A DNA stretch of 64,000 nucleotides from Costus lasius (GCA_027563935.2 JANVAS020000239.1:434001-498000); one strand, 5' to 3'. Shown: positions 23,067 to 35,005, counted from the first letter of the stretch. Notes: generated by a model from the sequence alone, not told the origin. Numbers and translations are program-made.

Positions 23067-23078
23067 GTCTGATCAGAC
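23067..23078. promoter_or_regulatory. 12-nt perfect palindrome (E2 leader)
   Basis: GTCTGATCAGAC, 340 nt after the primer site; identical in all five Copia-A leaders. Confidence 0.55.
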
Positions 23079-24337
23079 CATCTGACAGCCTAGATGGATC
23101 GACCAGATGGCATCTGTGCGCAAGCACGAGGTGGCCATAGGTCGATTGCATCTGAGGCGTGTAGCGAGGTCTGGTTGAGATAACTCAGTGAACACACATG
23201 AGTTAGGCCCGGGGTCACACCCGCTTGCCAGAACTCATGAGGGTTGTTCAGCCCTTGGCGCATGCATGGTTGACCATTAGGTCAACTCGAGTCAGTTAGG
23301 ACTTGGTGCATGCAAGGGCAGAGGATCTGACTAGTTGGATGAGTGGATCCCTATCAATGGACCATTGTAAGGTTGTAGGGCTTATAAGAAAATTAAAATT
23401 GATGCCAATGGGGTTTTCAAAATTTTTATTTTCTTTGTAATGGATCACATGTTGATTGAATGATGCCATGATGCTTGTTTATTTCATCTTATGTGGGTTG
23501 CCCTATTGTGTGCTGTGCTGGGGCCTGCGTGCCTGGAATTAAACTTGTAAATTAATTTGTATTGTGATCTGCGAATCACATTCGTAATTAATTGATTGTA
23601 TAATTGACCTGTGAGTCAAACTTGTCTAGATAGATCAAATTGTATTTGATTAGACAAGAGCACAAAGGCACACATCCTAGAGGGGCATTCAGCTGGTGGC
23701 GCACCTGAGGTGCTCTTGGCGCTAGGGCCCTGGGTTGGACCAGATGAGATGCAAAAATCCCAAGAAGAGCAAGTGAAGACTTAAGTATCTTAAGGTCTTA
23801 CTTAGGCTTTGGGCTTTTACCACATAAGATCCATGCTTTCTTTTTATTGCTTATATAATTAGAACTGCATGAGTTTATCTTCTGCTATCACCGTAGGAAT
23901 TGCATGATAGTGAAGAAGATAAAAGACCGTTAAAATCCAACGCTAACATATCAAGCTCGTAAGCCTTCTGACGCGAAACCTCACTGTTCTGATTATCGTT
24001 GGAGCCGTGTTGTACCCACTCAGTGGGCACGTCCATCTATCTTCAGATGGTGCGGGATTTCACCTGCGTGTTACAGAGAAGGGATTTATCGCTTCTCGTT
24101 GCTCAGCATAGCACGTGGTGGTCCAGGGAGTAGGTCGGGTCAGCTTGACCATGTAGGCTACATATGTGGCGCATATGGTAGCGCATGGAGGCAGCCATCT
24201 GTGGGATCAGAGACTGTGTTGTACCAACTCAGTTGGCACAGTCTGCTGGATTGCCCAGATGAAGGGGAATCGCACGGGTTGGCGATTGGCTGGGATAGCC
24301 TACTAGAAATTAATGCTTGTCATCTCTGTGCATCTTA

Positions 24338-24353
24338 TCTCGCCTGAGCGGGA
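24338..24353 (+). ncRNA. Leader stem-loop TCTCGC-CTGA-GCGGGA
   Basis: 6-bp stem (one G.U) with a CTGA loop. The Copia-B counterpart TCCCAC-CCTC-GTGGGA (minus strand near 48235) keeps the stem with a G-C to A-U exchange. Confidence 0.5.
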
Positions 24354-24385
24354 CGCGGAGACCAAGTATGAAATCTGGATCCCAT

Positions 24386-24450
24386 CTCACTAAAAGAGTG
24401 TTACTCTTTCGGACTGTTTACTGGATTTTTCAGTCAGATAAAATAGTGAG
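24386..24450 (+). ncRNA. Three-way-junction-like leader fold (E2)
   Basis: Closing stem CTCACTA 24386-24392 with TAGTGAG 24444-24450. Arm A is AAAGAGT 24393-24399, loop GTT, ACTCTTT 24403-24409. Arm B is GACTG 24412-24416 with CAGTC 24431-24435. All stems pair fully; gag starts 95 nt downstream. Confidence 0.65.
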
Positions 24451-24545
24451 AAAAAGAATCTTTCTTAAGTCCTGGATTGATTCTGAACATTGATACTGAC
24501 CTTGCTGTTCTTGCATTGTTGTAGATTCCTGCAGCAACGAACACC

Positions 24546-27500
24546 ATGAGCTTCAATGTGCGATCCCTACTGGAAAGGGAGAAGTTTGCTGGGCCGAACT
24601 TCTCTGACTGGTTCGGACACCTTAAGATCGTTCTTAAGGCAGAGAGGAAACTGTATGTCCTTGAGACGGCAGTGCCGCCTCAACCCGCTGCGAACGCCGC
24701 AAGGGCGGTTCGTGAAGCCTATGAAAAGCATGTCAATGATAGCATTGATGTCGCTTGCCTGATGCTAGCGTCTATGATGCCACCGCTGCAGCGTCAGCAT
24801 GAGGATATGTCGGCTATAGAAATTATAGCGAACCTCAAGATGCTGTATGCTGCACAGGCGAGGACAGAACGCTATAATCTGACGAAGCTCTTCTTTCAGA
24901 GCAAACTGGCTGAAGGGAGCCCAGTTGGAGCTCACGTGCTCAAGATGATTGGGCACAAGGAGGCTCTAGAAAAACTGGGGCATACCATTAACCAGGAGCT
25001 AGCTGTAGACATAATTCTGCAGTCTCTCCCGCCCTCTTTCGATGCGTTCATTATTAACTTTAATATGAACAAAATCGATTGTACTCCGGCAGAGCTGCTG
25101 AATATGCTCTTGACTACTGAGGAAACTCTGAAGGGAAAGCCTTCAACCTCTGTCTTACTGGTTCTTTCTAGGAACAAGAAGAAGGGGAAGAAGGGCAAGG
25201 CCCCTGTCAAGAACTACAGTAAGGCTCTGAAACAGAAGGAGAAGCGGTCGAAGGACAACAGGTGTTTCCACTGTGGCCAGCTGGGTCACTGGAAAAAGGA
25301 CTGTAAAGCGCTCCAAGGAGATAAGAGGGGAAGCATCGCTTCTGGCTCAGGTATATACGTGACGGAAGTCATGGTTTCATCTTCTTCTATTTCATGGGTG
25401 TTGGACACTGCATGTGGAGTTCACATTTGTTCAAATGTACAGGAACTCAAGAGAAGAAGGCAGGTGGGACAGCATGAGGTAGACCTACGCGTTGGAAATG
25501 GGGCATGGGTTGCTGCTGTTGCTGTAGGAGACTATTTCATTTCTTTACCATCTGGCATTGTACTGGAATTAAACAATTGTTATTTTGTACCGAGTATCAC
25601 TAAAAATATTATCTCTATTCCTGCTCTTGTCAGGAAAGGATTTGCCTTTGAATGCAATATTTCAAAGTGTGTTTTATCTTGTGATAATATTGTTTATGCA
25701 ACTGGTTCAATTAACAATGGGTTATTCATGTTGGACATGGAATATTCCATACAAAACATTGATAATAAGAAAGCCAAGTATGCTGATGACAGCACCTTGC
25801 TATGGCATAGTCGTTTAGGCCATATTAACAAGAAGCGCATTAAGCGGTTGCATGATCATGGACTGCTGGGATCATTCTCCTATGAGGAGATTGATACATG
25901 CAAAGCTTGTTTGATGGGTAAAATGACGAAGTCACCTTTTCCTAATAAAGGTCAAAGGGCTTCAGGTTTACTTGACCTCATACATAGTGATGTGTGTGGG
26001 CCATTTAGTAAACATGCCAGAGGTGGCTATCAGTACTTCATTACCTTTACTGATGATTTCAGTAGGTATGGGTATGTCTATCTGATGAGACATAAAAGTG
26101 AATCTTTTGACAAGTTCAAAGAGTTCAAGAATGAAGTACAGAATCAGCTAGGCCGAAATATCAAGGCACTTCGCTCAGATCGAGGTGGAGAATACCTAAG
26201 TCGAGAGTTTACTGACTATCTGAAGGAGTGTGGGATTATCTCACAGCTCACTCGACCAGGAACACCGCAATGGAATGGTGTGTCCGAGAGGAGAAATAGA
26301 ACGTTACTTGATATGGTTCGTTCTATGATGAGTCAGGCTACTCTTCCATACTCCTTTTGGGGTTTTGCACTGGAAACAGCTGCAAAGGTACTAAACCGAG
26401 TGCCATCCAAGGCAGTTTCTAAGACGCCATATGAGTTATGGTATGGGAAACAGCCAAGCTTGACATTTATCAGGATCTGGGGTTGCGAGGCTTATGTCAA
26501 AAAGCTCGCCTCTGGGAAACTGGAGAGCAGATCTGAGAAATGTATTTTTGTCGGGTACCCTACGGAAACTAAGGGTTATTATTTCTACGATCCCAAAGAG
26601 AACAAGGTATTTGTTGCTCGGACGGCCATATTTCTTGAGAAGGAATTTCTTCTGCAAGAGGCTAGTGGGAGAGAAATAAAGCTGGATGAGAATCCAGATG
26701 AAGGACAAAGTAGTTAAGCGCAGTTGGATGAGCCAGAGCCAGTGGATCAGGTTATTGAACAACCTGAGGCTCAGATATCACGGGAACCGCGTAGATCGGG
26801 AAGGATCCGTCGACAGCCTGAGCGCTATGACGGAGTCTACATCATTGATAATGATGAACCCCTCACTTATGCGGATGCGGTCAGTGGACCGGAGTCAGCT
26901 AGATGGCTTGATGCTATGCGAGCCGAGATGGACTCCATGTCAGATAACCAAGTCTGGGATTTGGTTGATCCGCCTCCGGGAGTAATCCCTATAGGCTGTA
27001 AATGGATCTTCAAGAAGAAGATTGACATGGATGGTAACGTGGTTACCTATAAAGGCAGGCTAGTTGCGAAAGGATTCAAACAAATCTACGGGATAGATTA
27101 TGATGAAACTTTCTCACCTGTAGCCATGTTTAAGTTTATTCGGATTCTTTTCTCGATAGCTGCATATTACGATTATGAGATCTGGCAGATGGATGTGAAA
27201 ACAGCTTTCTTTAATGGAAATCTGGACGAGGATGTGTATATGACACAACCTGAAGGTTTCACTAATCCATCAGATCGTCATAAAATATGCAAGTTAAAGA
27301 AGTCCATTTATGGACTGAAACAAGCATCTAGAAGCTGGAATATTCATTTTGATGAATCAATGTCTGAGTTTGGTTTCATCAAGAACGAGGATGACCCGTG
27401 TGTATATAAGAGGTTTAGTGGGAGCGTGATTACATTCCTAGTCCTCTACGTCGATGATATCTTAATCATTGGAAATGATATTCCTGAACTGCATGCTGTT

Positions 27501-28430
27501 AAAGCATGGTTAGGAAAATGTTTCCAGATGAAAGATCTAGGAGAAGCAGCCTATGTACTAGGTGTGAAGATCTACAGGGATAGATCTAAGAGGCTTCTCG
27601 GGCTGTGCCAGAGTACTTACATCGATAATGTCCTGGAGAGATTCCATTTAGAGAATTCTAAAAGAGGATATCTTCCAGTCAGACATGGTCTGAATCTTTC
27701 AAGGAGTCAGTGTCCACAAACACAGACTGAGAAAGATGAAATGGACAATACGACTTATGCTTCGGCTATTGGGTCCATTATGTATGCGATATTGTGTACT
27801 CGCCCTGACGTCGCTTACGGGTTAAGCGTGACCAGTCGATTCCAAAGTAATCCAGGTGTGGCGCACTGGATTGCAGTCAAGAACATTTTAAAATATCTGC
27901 GGAGGACCAAAGATATGTTCTTGGTATATGGTGGTCAGGAAGAACTCAGTATTGAAGGATATACTGACGCTTCGTTCCAGTCGGACCAGGATGATTTCCG
28001 ATCGCAATCAGGCTATGTTTTTAGCTTGAATGGTGGAGCAGTGGTGTGGAAAAGTTTCAAACAGTCAATTGTTGCTGATTCCACAATAGAAGCCGAGTAT
28101 GTTGCAGCCTCGGAAGCATCCAAGGAGGCAGTGTGGATTCGTAAGTTCGTGAGAGAACTTGGTGTCGTTCCTTCGAGTGCAGATCCTTTGGTTATCTTCT
28201 GTGATAACACTGGAGCAATCGCACAAGCAAAGGAACCACGGTCGCACCAGAAGTCCAAGTACATACAGAGACGGTTTCACTTGATCCGGGAGATCATTGA
28301 TCGAGGCGAGATCAAAATATGCAAGGTTCATACATATGACAATCTGGCAGACCCGCTTACCAAGCCACTGGCGCAGCAGAAGCATGAGAAGCACTGTAAT
28401 AAAATGGGTTTGAGATTTCTCAACCATTAG
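24546..28430 (+). pseudogene. E2 copia gag-pol polyprotein with one stop
   Basis: One frame of 1294 codons, broken only by TAA at 26715-26717 where related copies have CAA (a C-to-T change). Order: gag capsid 1-235; zinc knuckle CFHCGQLGHWKKDC at 240-253; protease with Asp287 in WVLDTACG; pre-integrase His421, His426, Cys452, Cys455; integrase Asp482, Asp545, Glu581 (DD35E spacing). After the stop come the linker, RT with YVDD at about residues 968-971, and RNase H (GYTDASF, DSTIEAEY, CDNTGAIA), ending RFLNH. All catalytic residues I can check are present. The stop separates Gag-PR-IN from RT-RH, so this copy could supply Gag and integrase but not RT unless read through. Confidence 0.94.
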
Positions 28431-28433
28431 ATT

Positions 28434-28450
28434 AAGTGCAAGTGGGAGAT
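28434..28450 (+). other. E2 polypurine tract
   Basis: aagtgcaagtgggagat immediately before the 3' LTR, just past the polyprotein stop. Confidence 0.8.
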
Positions 28451-30192
28451 TGTTGGGGTATGCCCTTAAGGCTAATGTTTGAGGCCTTTGGGATTGTATC
28501 AGTATCATGTAATAAACTTTTGTGTTTATAAAGGCATGGTTATTATTCAGGTTGTTACCTTGTCTGCAGTAATAAGTGTACTACTGAATAATGTCTCAAA
28601 GCTGTTCAGCTAGGCTGACATGCTATAAAGTCCTTAGTCAAGATATCTTGGTGAACATGAGACAGCCTTGATATGATTGAGACTAATATGTGTTCTAATC
28701 TTATAGGATGCTTCGAGCATGGAATAAGATGTAGACTCATGGGTACATTGGATGTACTGGACAGACCCTACTAGGATATTCCATTGCTTGTCACTATGTG
28801 AATAATCCTTGTTTGCATCAAGTGGCACATGTCCTTTGACTTGAGATCACTTGTATTTCTAAATGATGAATGTCATTATTTTGAGGTAGTTCAATATCAT
28901 TTGAGAGATAATGGTTATAGACTATCTTGGATAATGATCATGAGTCAGGTTCGGATACTAGTGATAGATAAAGGATTGCCGTCTCCTTGTGGAAGGAGTG
29001 TGGTGTTCTAAAGGGGCCCCCTTATATGAGATGATTGAGAAAGTGTATGGCCATACCCAGATGACTATGTTCATCTGATCTAATCATGCTCATCATATTG
29101 GAGCTACAAGTTTGACACACTTGTCCAATAAGAACATCCAGTGGCAAAGGAAGCATGTATGCCTTGTGAAATGATTCACACTTGTGCTGTGGTTTGGGTG
29201 TAGTCTTGGAAGACTCTTTCCTTTATATCGGGAGACAGTGATGTGTTGCTAGATACCCCTCACTGATTGTGATAACGTGAGTTATCGTTACCGACATTTA
29301 AAGGAAACCCTTAGGGTCGCACAATTTGATGATATGGCTTACTTAAGTCAGATCGTGTGGACTGAATTGTTTTGGTTCAGTTTAAAGGGATTTAAACTCT
29401 GATTATAAGTGAGATCTGGTCTGATCATGTTTGATTGATTAGGGCTTGAGATCGGTAAGCTTCGATCGAGAGTGTTGATGTTAGATCGGAAAGATCAGGA
29501 ACATCAAGAGGTGAATGGTCAGATCTAGAACCTTAGGGTTTATTTTGATCTGGACTAAAAGCTTGGGCTGATTTCGGTTTGGTCATTGAACCATACACTT
29601 GTGAACCGGCTCATGGTTGAGCGCTTGGTTCAATTAGAGTGAGATAAGCGTTTGGTTCACTTCATGTGAACGCTCAAACGCTTGAACGCTTAAATGCATA
29701 AACGTTTGCGCATGCTAATTTTGGAAAGTCCAAAAAGGTAACGCATGTTCGGTTGGCTAAGCGTTGGATTCACTCTTTGCTCCTCTCTCTCTCGCTTGAC
29801 GACATCTTGGTGTGGACGAGAAGAAGTCTTGGAGAGAAGCTCGGCAAGTCTAGAGATCAGCTCTCCTTCCCTTTCCATACGAAAAAGGCCCTTGAAGAAC
29901 CTTGCTAGCACAAGGATCTCCAAGGAGTAAGCACATCACCTTGTGTGCGTCGACTAGGGAGAAGATCCCTTTCGGTCTTTGCTTCCAAGATACCATCCAT
30001 ATGATGGCAATGGTATGAATCTTGTCTCATGATTTCAATCTAATGAGTTGATCATATATATCATGCAACCGATTCTTGATGCCCTAATTTCCGCCCATGC
30101 AAAAGTGTTCTACATGCATGTATTAGGGTTTTGCGCCCCCCTCTTGAAAGGGGTTTTATCCGCTTGCGCTCCCCCTTGAAGGGGACTCTTCA
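28451..30192 (+). repeat. E2 3' LTR
   Basis: 1742 bp. Against the 5' LTR I see tcgaga/tcaaga, cacaat/cactat, a one-base C-run difference, and gaatgc/gaacgc. Ends CTTCA before tatga. Confidence 0.95.
29236..29286 (+). promoter_or_regulatory. LTR twin-hairpin motif (E2 3' LTR)
   Basis: Identical stems and loops to the E2 5' LTR. Confidence 0.65.
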
Positions 30193-32341
30193 TATGAAAT
30201 GTTGGTTCCGCTGAGATTGTAGTCGCTTGCCTGACCTTGCTCTGAGTTAACCCCAATATCTCATGACCTATCAATCCAAATCGCACGAAACAAATTTTGT
30301 ATGAAACTAGATTCATTCCACTTTAATTTGAATGTGATATCGACCATATCCGAGCTCTATTCATGTTTCAATCTGTATTGTTATCTACCCGTACAAAATC
30401 AGTTTTCTGGAAATCTGGATTTCGACCTTTATGTATTAGAACCATCATATCTCCCTAGATATAACTCGAGCTCATGTCAAATCAGTTTTATTAGAACGTA
30501 GACTCGAAGGGCTTCATTTTGACTACTATATCGCCTATTTTTGGTTAGTTATTGGATCTGAAATATGTGTCGCAATTCTGATTTATGAATCTGTTTTCTG
30601 AAAATCTAAAATCCTGACCTTTCTATGTTCGAACACCCATACCTCCCTGGGTATAACTTAAAATCAGACCAATTCAGTTCTATTGGAAAGTAGATTCAAA
30701 TGGCTTCATTTTGAATATCATATTGTCTATTTTAGGTTACTTACTCGGTCTGAAACATGTGTTGCAAATATAACATATGAATCTGTTTTCTGAAAATCTA
30801 AAAATCCAGACCTTTCTGTGTTCGAACCCCCATATCTCACTGACTACAACTCGAAATCTTGTACAATCAGGTTCATTGGAACCTAGACTCAAAAAGCTTC
30901 ATTTTGATTACCATATTGACTAGTTTTGGTTAGGTATTCAAACTAAATTATATGTTGAAATCTGATAATATGAATCTGCTATGTTTGGTTAATTGCTTGC
31001 CACTAAAGTTGTATTGTGCTTTGAGCTTCAATTTATTTTGGGAGCAACCTGATCTATATGAAACCGGTTTCCCTATGCCTTAACTTGTGGCTTTGAACTC
31101 ATGGTATGAACACTAGCACTTTATGTGGAACTTATGTCCCGGCCCTAAAAATCTCATTATCAATGTAATGCTTATCTCCTATGACAATTGGTATATTCAA
31201 TGACTGAGGTTATATGTTATGCTCAACCTCTTTGCCATAGTGCTCTTCTTATGAAAGTTATATTGTGGGGAGAATTTGAGTGAACCCAAATGAGAGATTT
31301 GTGGATGGATGTGGAGCAAAGTGCCACACCCCTAAAAAGGTTGGGGTCACCTCTTTAATCCCTCCATTCAAAGGAATTGTTTGGAGCAAAGTGCCACACC
31401 CCTAAAAAGGTGGGGGCCACCTCTTGAGTCCCACTTCTCATATGGTAGTTGGAAGCAAAGTGCTACATGGAGCAAAGTGCCACACCCCTAAAAAGGTGGG
31501 GGCCACCTCTTGAATTCATGGGAGCCACCGCTTGAATCCCACTATCTATTTGTATGAAGAGCCCTAAGATGCTCTAGCTAGCTTTGGTTTGCTCTCTCTC
31601 CTAACGAGGATGGGTTCAACTTCTAGACGTGGAAGGAATTATGAATTTTGATTGTCTCCCCCACATTTATGATCTATGACTATTCATGACATGAATGCAC
31701 CCCTGTGCTCAATAATGATCAATGACTAATTGTGACTCAAATGTCTCATCCATGGGGAATATGTTACTATCTTGCTTTCCTTACCCAAATTATGTGCTCA
31801 AGGGAATTATGTTGTTCTTCATTATTGTGATATTGTGTTGACTATTTCGTTGATATGTTTATCCTCTTTAGTTCGTTTCCCTTGGTCTTTGGGTTTACTT
31901 GTTGGGCAATTTATGCTTATTCTTGCTTGCACTAACCCTTATTGCAGATTAGCTTGGCTATGCATTGTGGGCAGAAGTATGAAATTTGGAAGCTCATTTT
32001 GGAATTTTGGCTAAAACATATAATTTTGTAATCTTGGAAACATTGTATGTTCCATAAAAGACTTGTATTAAGGAGTGGTATTGTGACTTGTTGTGATGAA
32101 AATATTTCTAGTTTTGAAATTTATTACAATGGTCTATGTTGATAGTATGTTTAGCTCTCGGATTTTGGATTGTATGACTTTACTTTGCTTTTGGGTAAAA
32201 GACTTTGAAAGAATGGATATTGTTCTGTTGCAACTTAGATGATGACATTTTAACATATGTTTTGTTGTTCAAGGCATTATATCTTGATTTTGATTGTCGA
32301 TCCTCGTGAAAATTATATATATGATTTTTCTATATAGGATT
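30193..32341 (+). repeat. G1 3' LTR, third piece, with tandem repeats
   Basis: Host LTR between E2 and E3. About 30295-30990 holds four diverged units of roughly 192 bp (landmark gcttcatttt at 30511, 30703, 30896). Three copies of a 44-bp unit (ggagcaaagtgccacacccc..) start at 31313, 31383 and 31469, each ending in the stem AGGTGG/CCACCT or a variant. No coding domain; the 80-codon frame near 31772 is not supported. Confidence 0.75.
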
Positions 32342-34022
32342 TGTTGGGGTATGCCCTTAAGGCTAATGTTTGAGGCCTTGGGATTATTTCAGTTTCGTGT
32401 ATAAACTCTATGTTTATAAAGGCAATGGTTGTTATTCAGGTTGTTACAGTATCTGCTCCAATGTGTATACTTCTGAATAATGTCTCAATGCTGTTCAGCT
32501 TGGCTGACATGCAGTATTGTCCTTAGTCGAGATATCTTGGTGAACATGAGACAGCCTTGATATGATTGAGACTAATATGTGTTCTAATCTTATAGGATGC
32601 TTCGAGCATGGAATAAGATGTAGACTCATGGGTACATTGGATGTACTGGACAGACCCTACATAGGATATTCAATTGCTTGTCACAATGTGAATAATCCTT
32701 ATATGCAAACAAGTGGCATATTTCCTCTGACTTGAGATCACTTGTGTTTCTAAATGATGATTGGCATTGTTTTGAGGTAGTTCAATATCATTTGAAACAT
32801 AATGGTTATAGACTATCTTGGATAATGAACATGAGTCATGTTATGGCACTAGTGATAGATATAGGATTGCCGTCTCCTAGTTTGGAGTGTGATGTTCTAT
32901 AGGGGCCCCCTGGATGAGATGATTGAGAAAGTGTATGGCCATACCTGGATGACTATGTTTCATCTGATCTAATCATTCTCATCATATTGGAATTACAGGC
33001 TTGACACGCTTGTCCAATAAGAACATCCAGTGGCAAAGGAAACACATATGTCAAGTGACTTGGGTTCACACTTGTGCTGTGGTTTGGGTGTAGTCTTGGA
33101 AGACTCTTTCCTTTATATCGGGAGACAGTGATGTGTTGCTAGATACCCCTCACTGATCGTGATAACGTAAGTTATCGTTACCGACATTTAAAGGAAACCC
33201 TTAGGGTCGCACAATTTGATGATATGGCTTACTTATGTCAGATTGTGTGGACTGAATTGTCTTGGTTCAGTTTAAAGGAGTTTAAACTCTGATTGTAAGT
33301 GAGATCTGGTCTGATCATGTTTGATTGATTAGGGCTTGAGATCGGTAAGCTTCGATCGAGAGAATTGATGCTAGATCGGTGAGATCAAGAGCATCAAGAG
33401 ATGAATGGTTAGATCTTGATCCTTATGGTTTAATTTGATCTAGACCAAGGCTTGGCTTAATTTGGTCCTTGAACCAAATCCAATTGAACCAGCTCATCAA
33501 GTGAGTGCATGGTTCAATGGGAGAGGAAAATGCGATGGTTCACTTGGAGTGAACGCATGAACGCATGATGTTAGTGGCTTGCTATTTTTGGAAGTCTTGT
33601 TTCCAAAATAGAGAGCATGCCTCTACATTCGTGGGTGCATCTCTTTTCGCCCGACGCCTCTTCCTCTCGACGCCTCTCTCTCGTGTGAGAGTTCTTCACG
33701 CAAAGGAGAAGAGAACAAAGCCAAGAGATTTTATCTCAATCTCCTTCATGCGATCAGGAGACCTTGGAGCTTTGCTAGCACAAGGAACGCCAAGGGAGTA
33801 GTCATCTTCACCTTGTGTGAGTCACCTTTGGAGGAGAGCCGCTCGCCCTCTTCTTCCAAGACGCCATCCAAGAAATGGCATTGGTATGATTCCCTTCTTG
33901 ATCTATACAAATCTTTAAGTTGATCTATGTTCATACATGCGATCCTAGAAATCCTATGATTCCGCCCATGCAAGTTTTTATATGCGCATGTTTAGGGTTT
34001 CGCCCCCTTTAGGGAACTTTCA
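32342..34022 (+). repeat. E3 5' LTR
   Basis: TGTTGGGG..GGAACTTTCA; carries the TATA-like box and the twin hairpin (33126-33176). Confidence 0.94.
33126..33176 (+). promoter_or_regulatory. LTR twin-hairpin motif (E3 5' LTR)
   Basis: 18-nt-loop hairpin, then GATAAC-GTAA-GTTATC. Confidence 0.65.
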
Positions 34023-34024
34023 AT

Positions 34025-34037
34025 TGGTATCAGAGCC
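34025..34037 (+). other. E3 primer-binding site
   Basis: TGGTATCAGAGCC, two bases after the LTR; initiator tRNA-Met complement. Confidence 0.92.
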
Positions 34038-35005
34038 AGTTGATGTATGATCATACGATTGCTTGTTTTTGTGATCCTTATTTGCGCTTAAGACTAGATC
34101 TAATGGTTATAGTCATGCGAAACTACATGCTTATTTTCGAATTTAGATGTATGTTGGCGCATGTCTCTAAGTTGGCGCTTGTAGTTTTTCTTCAAAACAT
34201 TACTTGCGCGCCCCTCATTAGATCTAAGCGCCTACTTGAAAAACTTAGACGGGTTATTAGGGTTGAAGTCATCGTCCAGTCTAGACCCGACAGTCTGATC
34301 AGACCATCTGACAGCCTAGATGGGTCGACCAGATGGCACCTATGCGCAAGCATGAGGTGGCTATTGGTCGACTGCTGAAAGGCGTGTAGCGATGTCTGAT
34401 TGTGACAACCAGTGAACGCTCATGATTAAGGCCCGGGGTCACACCCGCTTGCCTAAACTCATGAGGGACGTTCAGCCCTTCACGCATGCAATGTTGACCA
34501 TGAGGTCGACTCAAGTCGGTTATGACTTGGTGCATGCAAGGGCAGTGGGTCTGACTAGGTATGATGAGTGGATCCCTATTAATGGACCGTTGTAAGGTAG
34601 TAGGGCACATAAGGAAATAAAATGAAGCCAATGGGTTTTTCGAAAATTTTATTTTCTTGATTGGATCACTTGATGTTTGTATAACATGATGATTGTTTAT
34701 TTAATCTTATGTGGGCTGCCCAATTTAATGTGTGCTGTGCTAGGGCCTGCGTGCCTGGATGTTTATTGTAAATTATTATTGTGATCTGCGCATCACATTT
34801 TAATTAATTTATAAAGTGCAATTGACCTGTGAGTCAATCATGTCTAGATAGATTAAATTGTAATTTAATCAGACATGAGCACAGAGCACACATGGCAGAG
34901 GCGCATGCAGCAAGTGGCTTCACTAGTGGGAGGTCTAGGGTTCGACTCTAGGACAGGCGCATTTTACCTGGTGGGCGCACCTGAGCTGCAATGGGCGCTT
35001 GGGCC
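34038..35005 (+). other. E3 leader, first part
   Basis: Includes the 12-nt palindrome at 34293-34304 and the tRNA-like block: A box TGGCAGAGGCG at 34893-34903 and B box GGTTCGACTCT at 34939-34949. Interrupted at 35005 by a solo LTR; gggcc (35001-35005) is the target duplication. Confidence 0.75.
34893..34949 (+). promoter_or_regulatory. tRNA-like A box and B box in Copia-A leader
   Basis: TGGCAGAGGCG fits the A-box consensus TRGYNNANNNG. GGTTCGACTCT fits the B box (GGTTCGANTCC) at all but the last base, 46 bp away as in a tRNA or SINE head. Related blocks occur in E1 and E4 (minus) and, with a weaker B box (GGTTTGACCCT), in E5 near 62036-62095. It does not fold into a full tRNA. Confidence 0.45.

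Larger units (their letters stand above)
22738..24545 (+). other. E2 leader
   Basis: 1.8-kb non-coding leader with 12-nt palindrome 23067-23078, odd palindromes at 24015-24027 and 24224-24236, stem TCTCGC-CTGA-GCGGGA at 24338-24353, and the junction fold at 24386-24450. Unlike the other Copia-A leaders it lacks the tRNA-like A/B-box block: near 23670-23710 the sequence passes straight from ..gaggggcattcagc to tggtggcgcacctg, a local deletion. Confidence 0.75.
20982..30192 (+). mobile_element. Copia-A element E2
   Basis: A complete, uninterrupted 9211-bp element with LTRs 20982-22724 and 28451-30192 and perfect duplication tatga (20977-20981, 30193-30197). Only about four differences are visible between the LTRs, so it is the youngest of the complete Copia-A copies here. 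Its one coding defect is a stop between integrase and RT. Confidence 0.96.
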
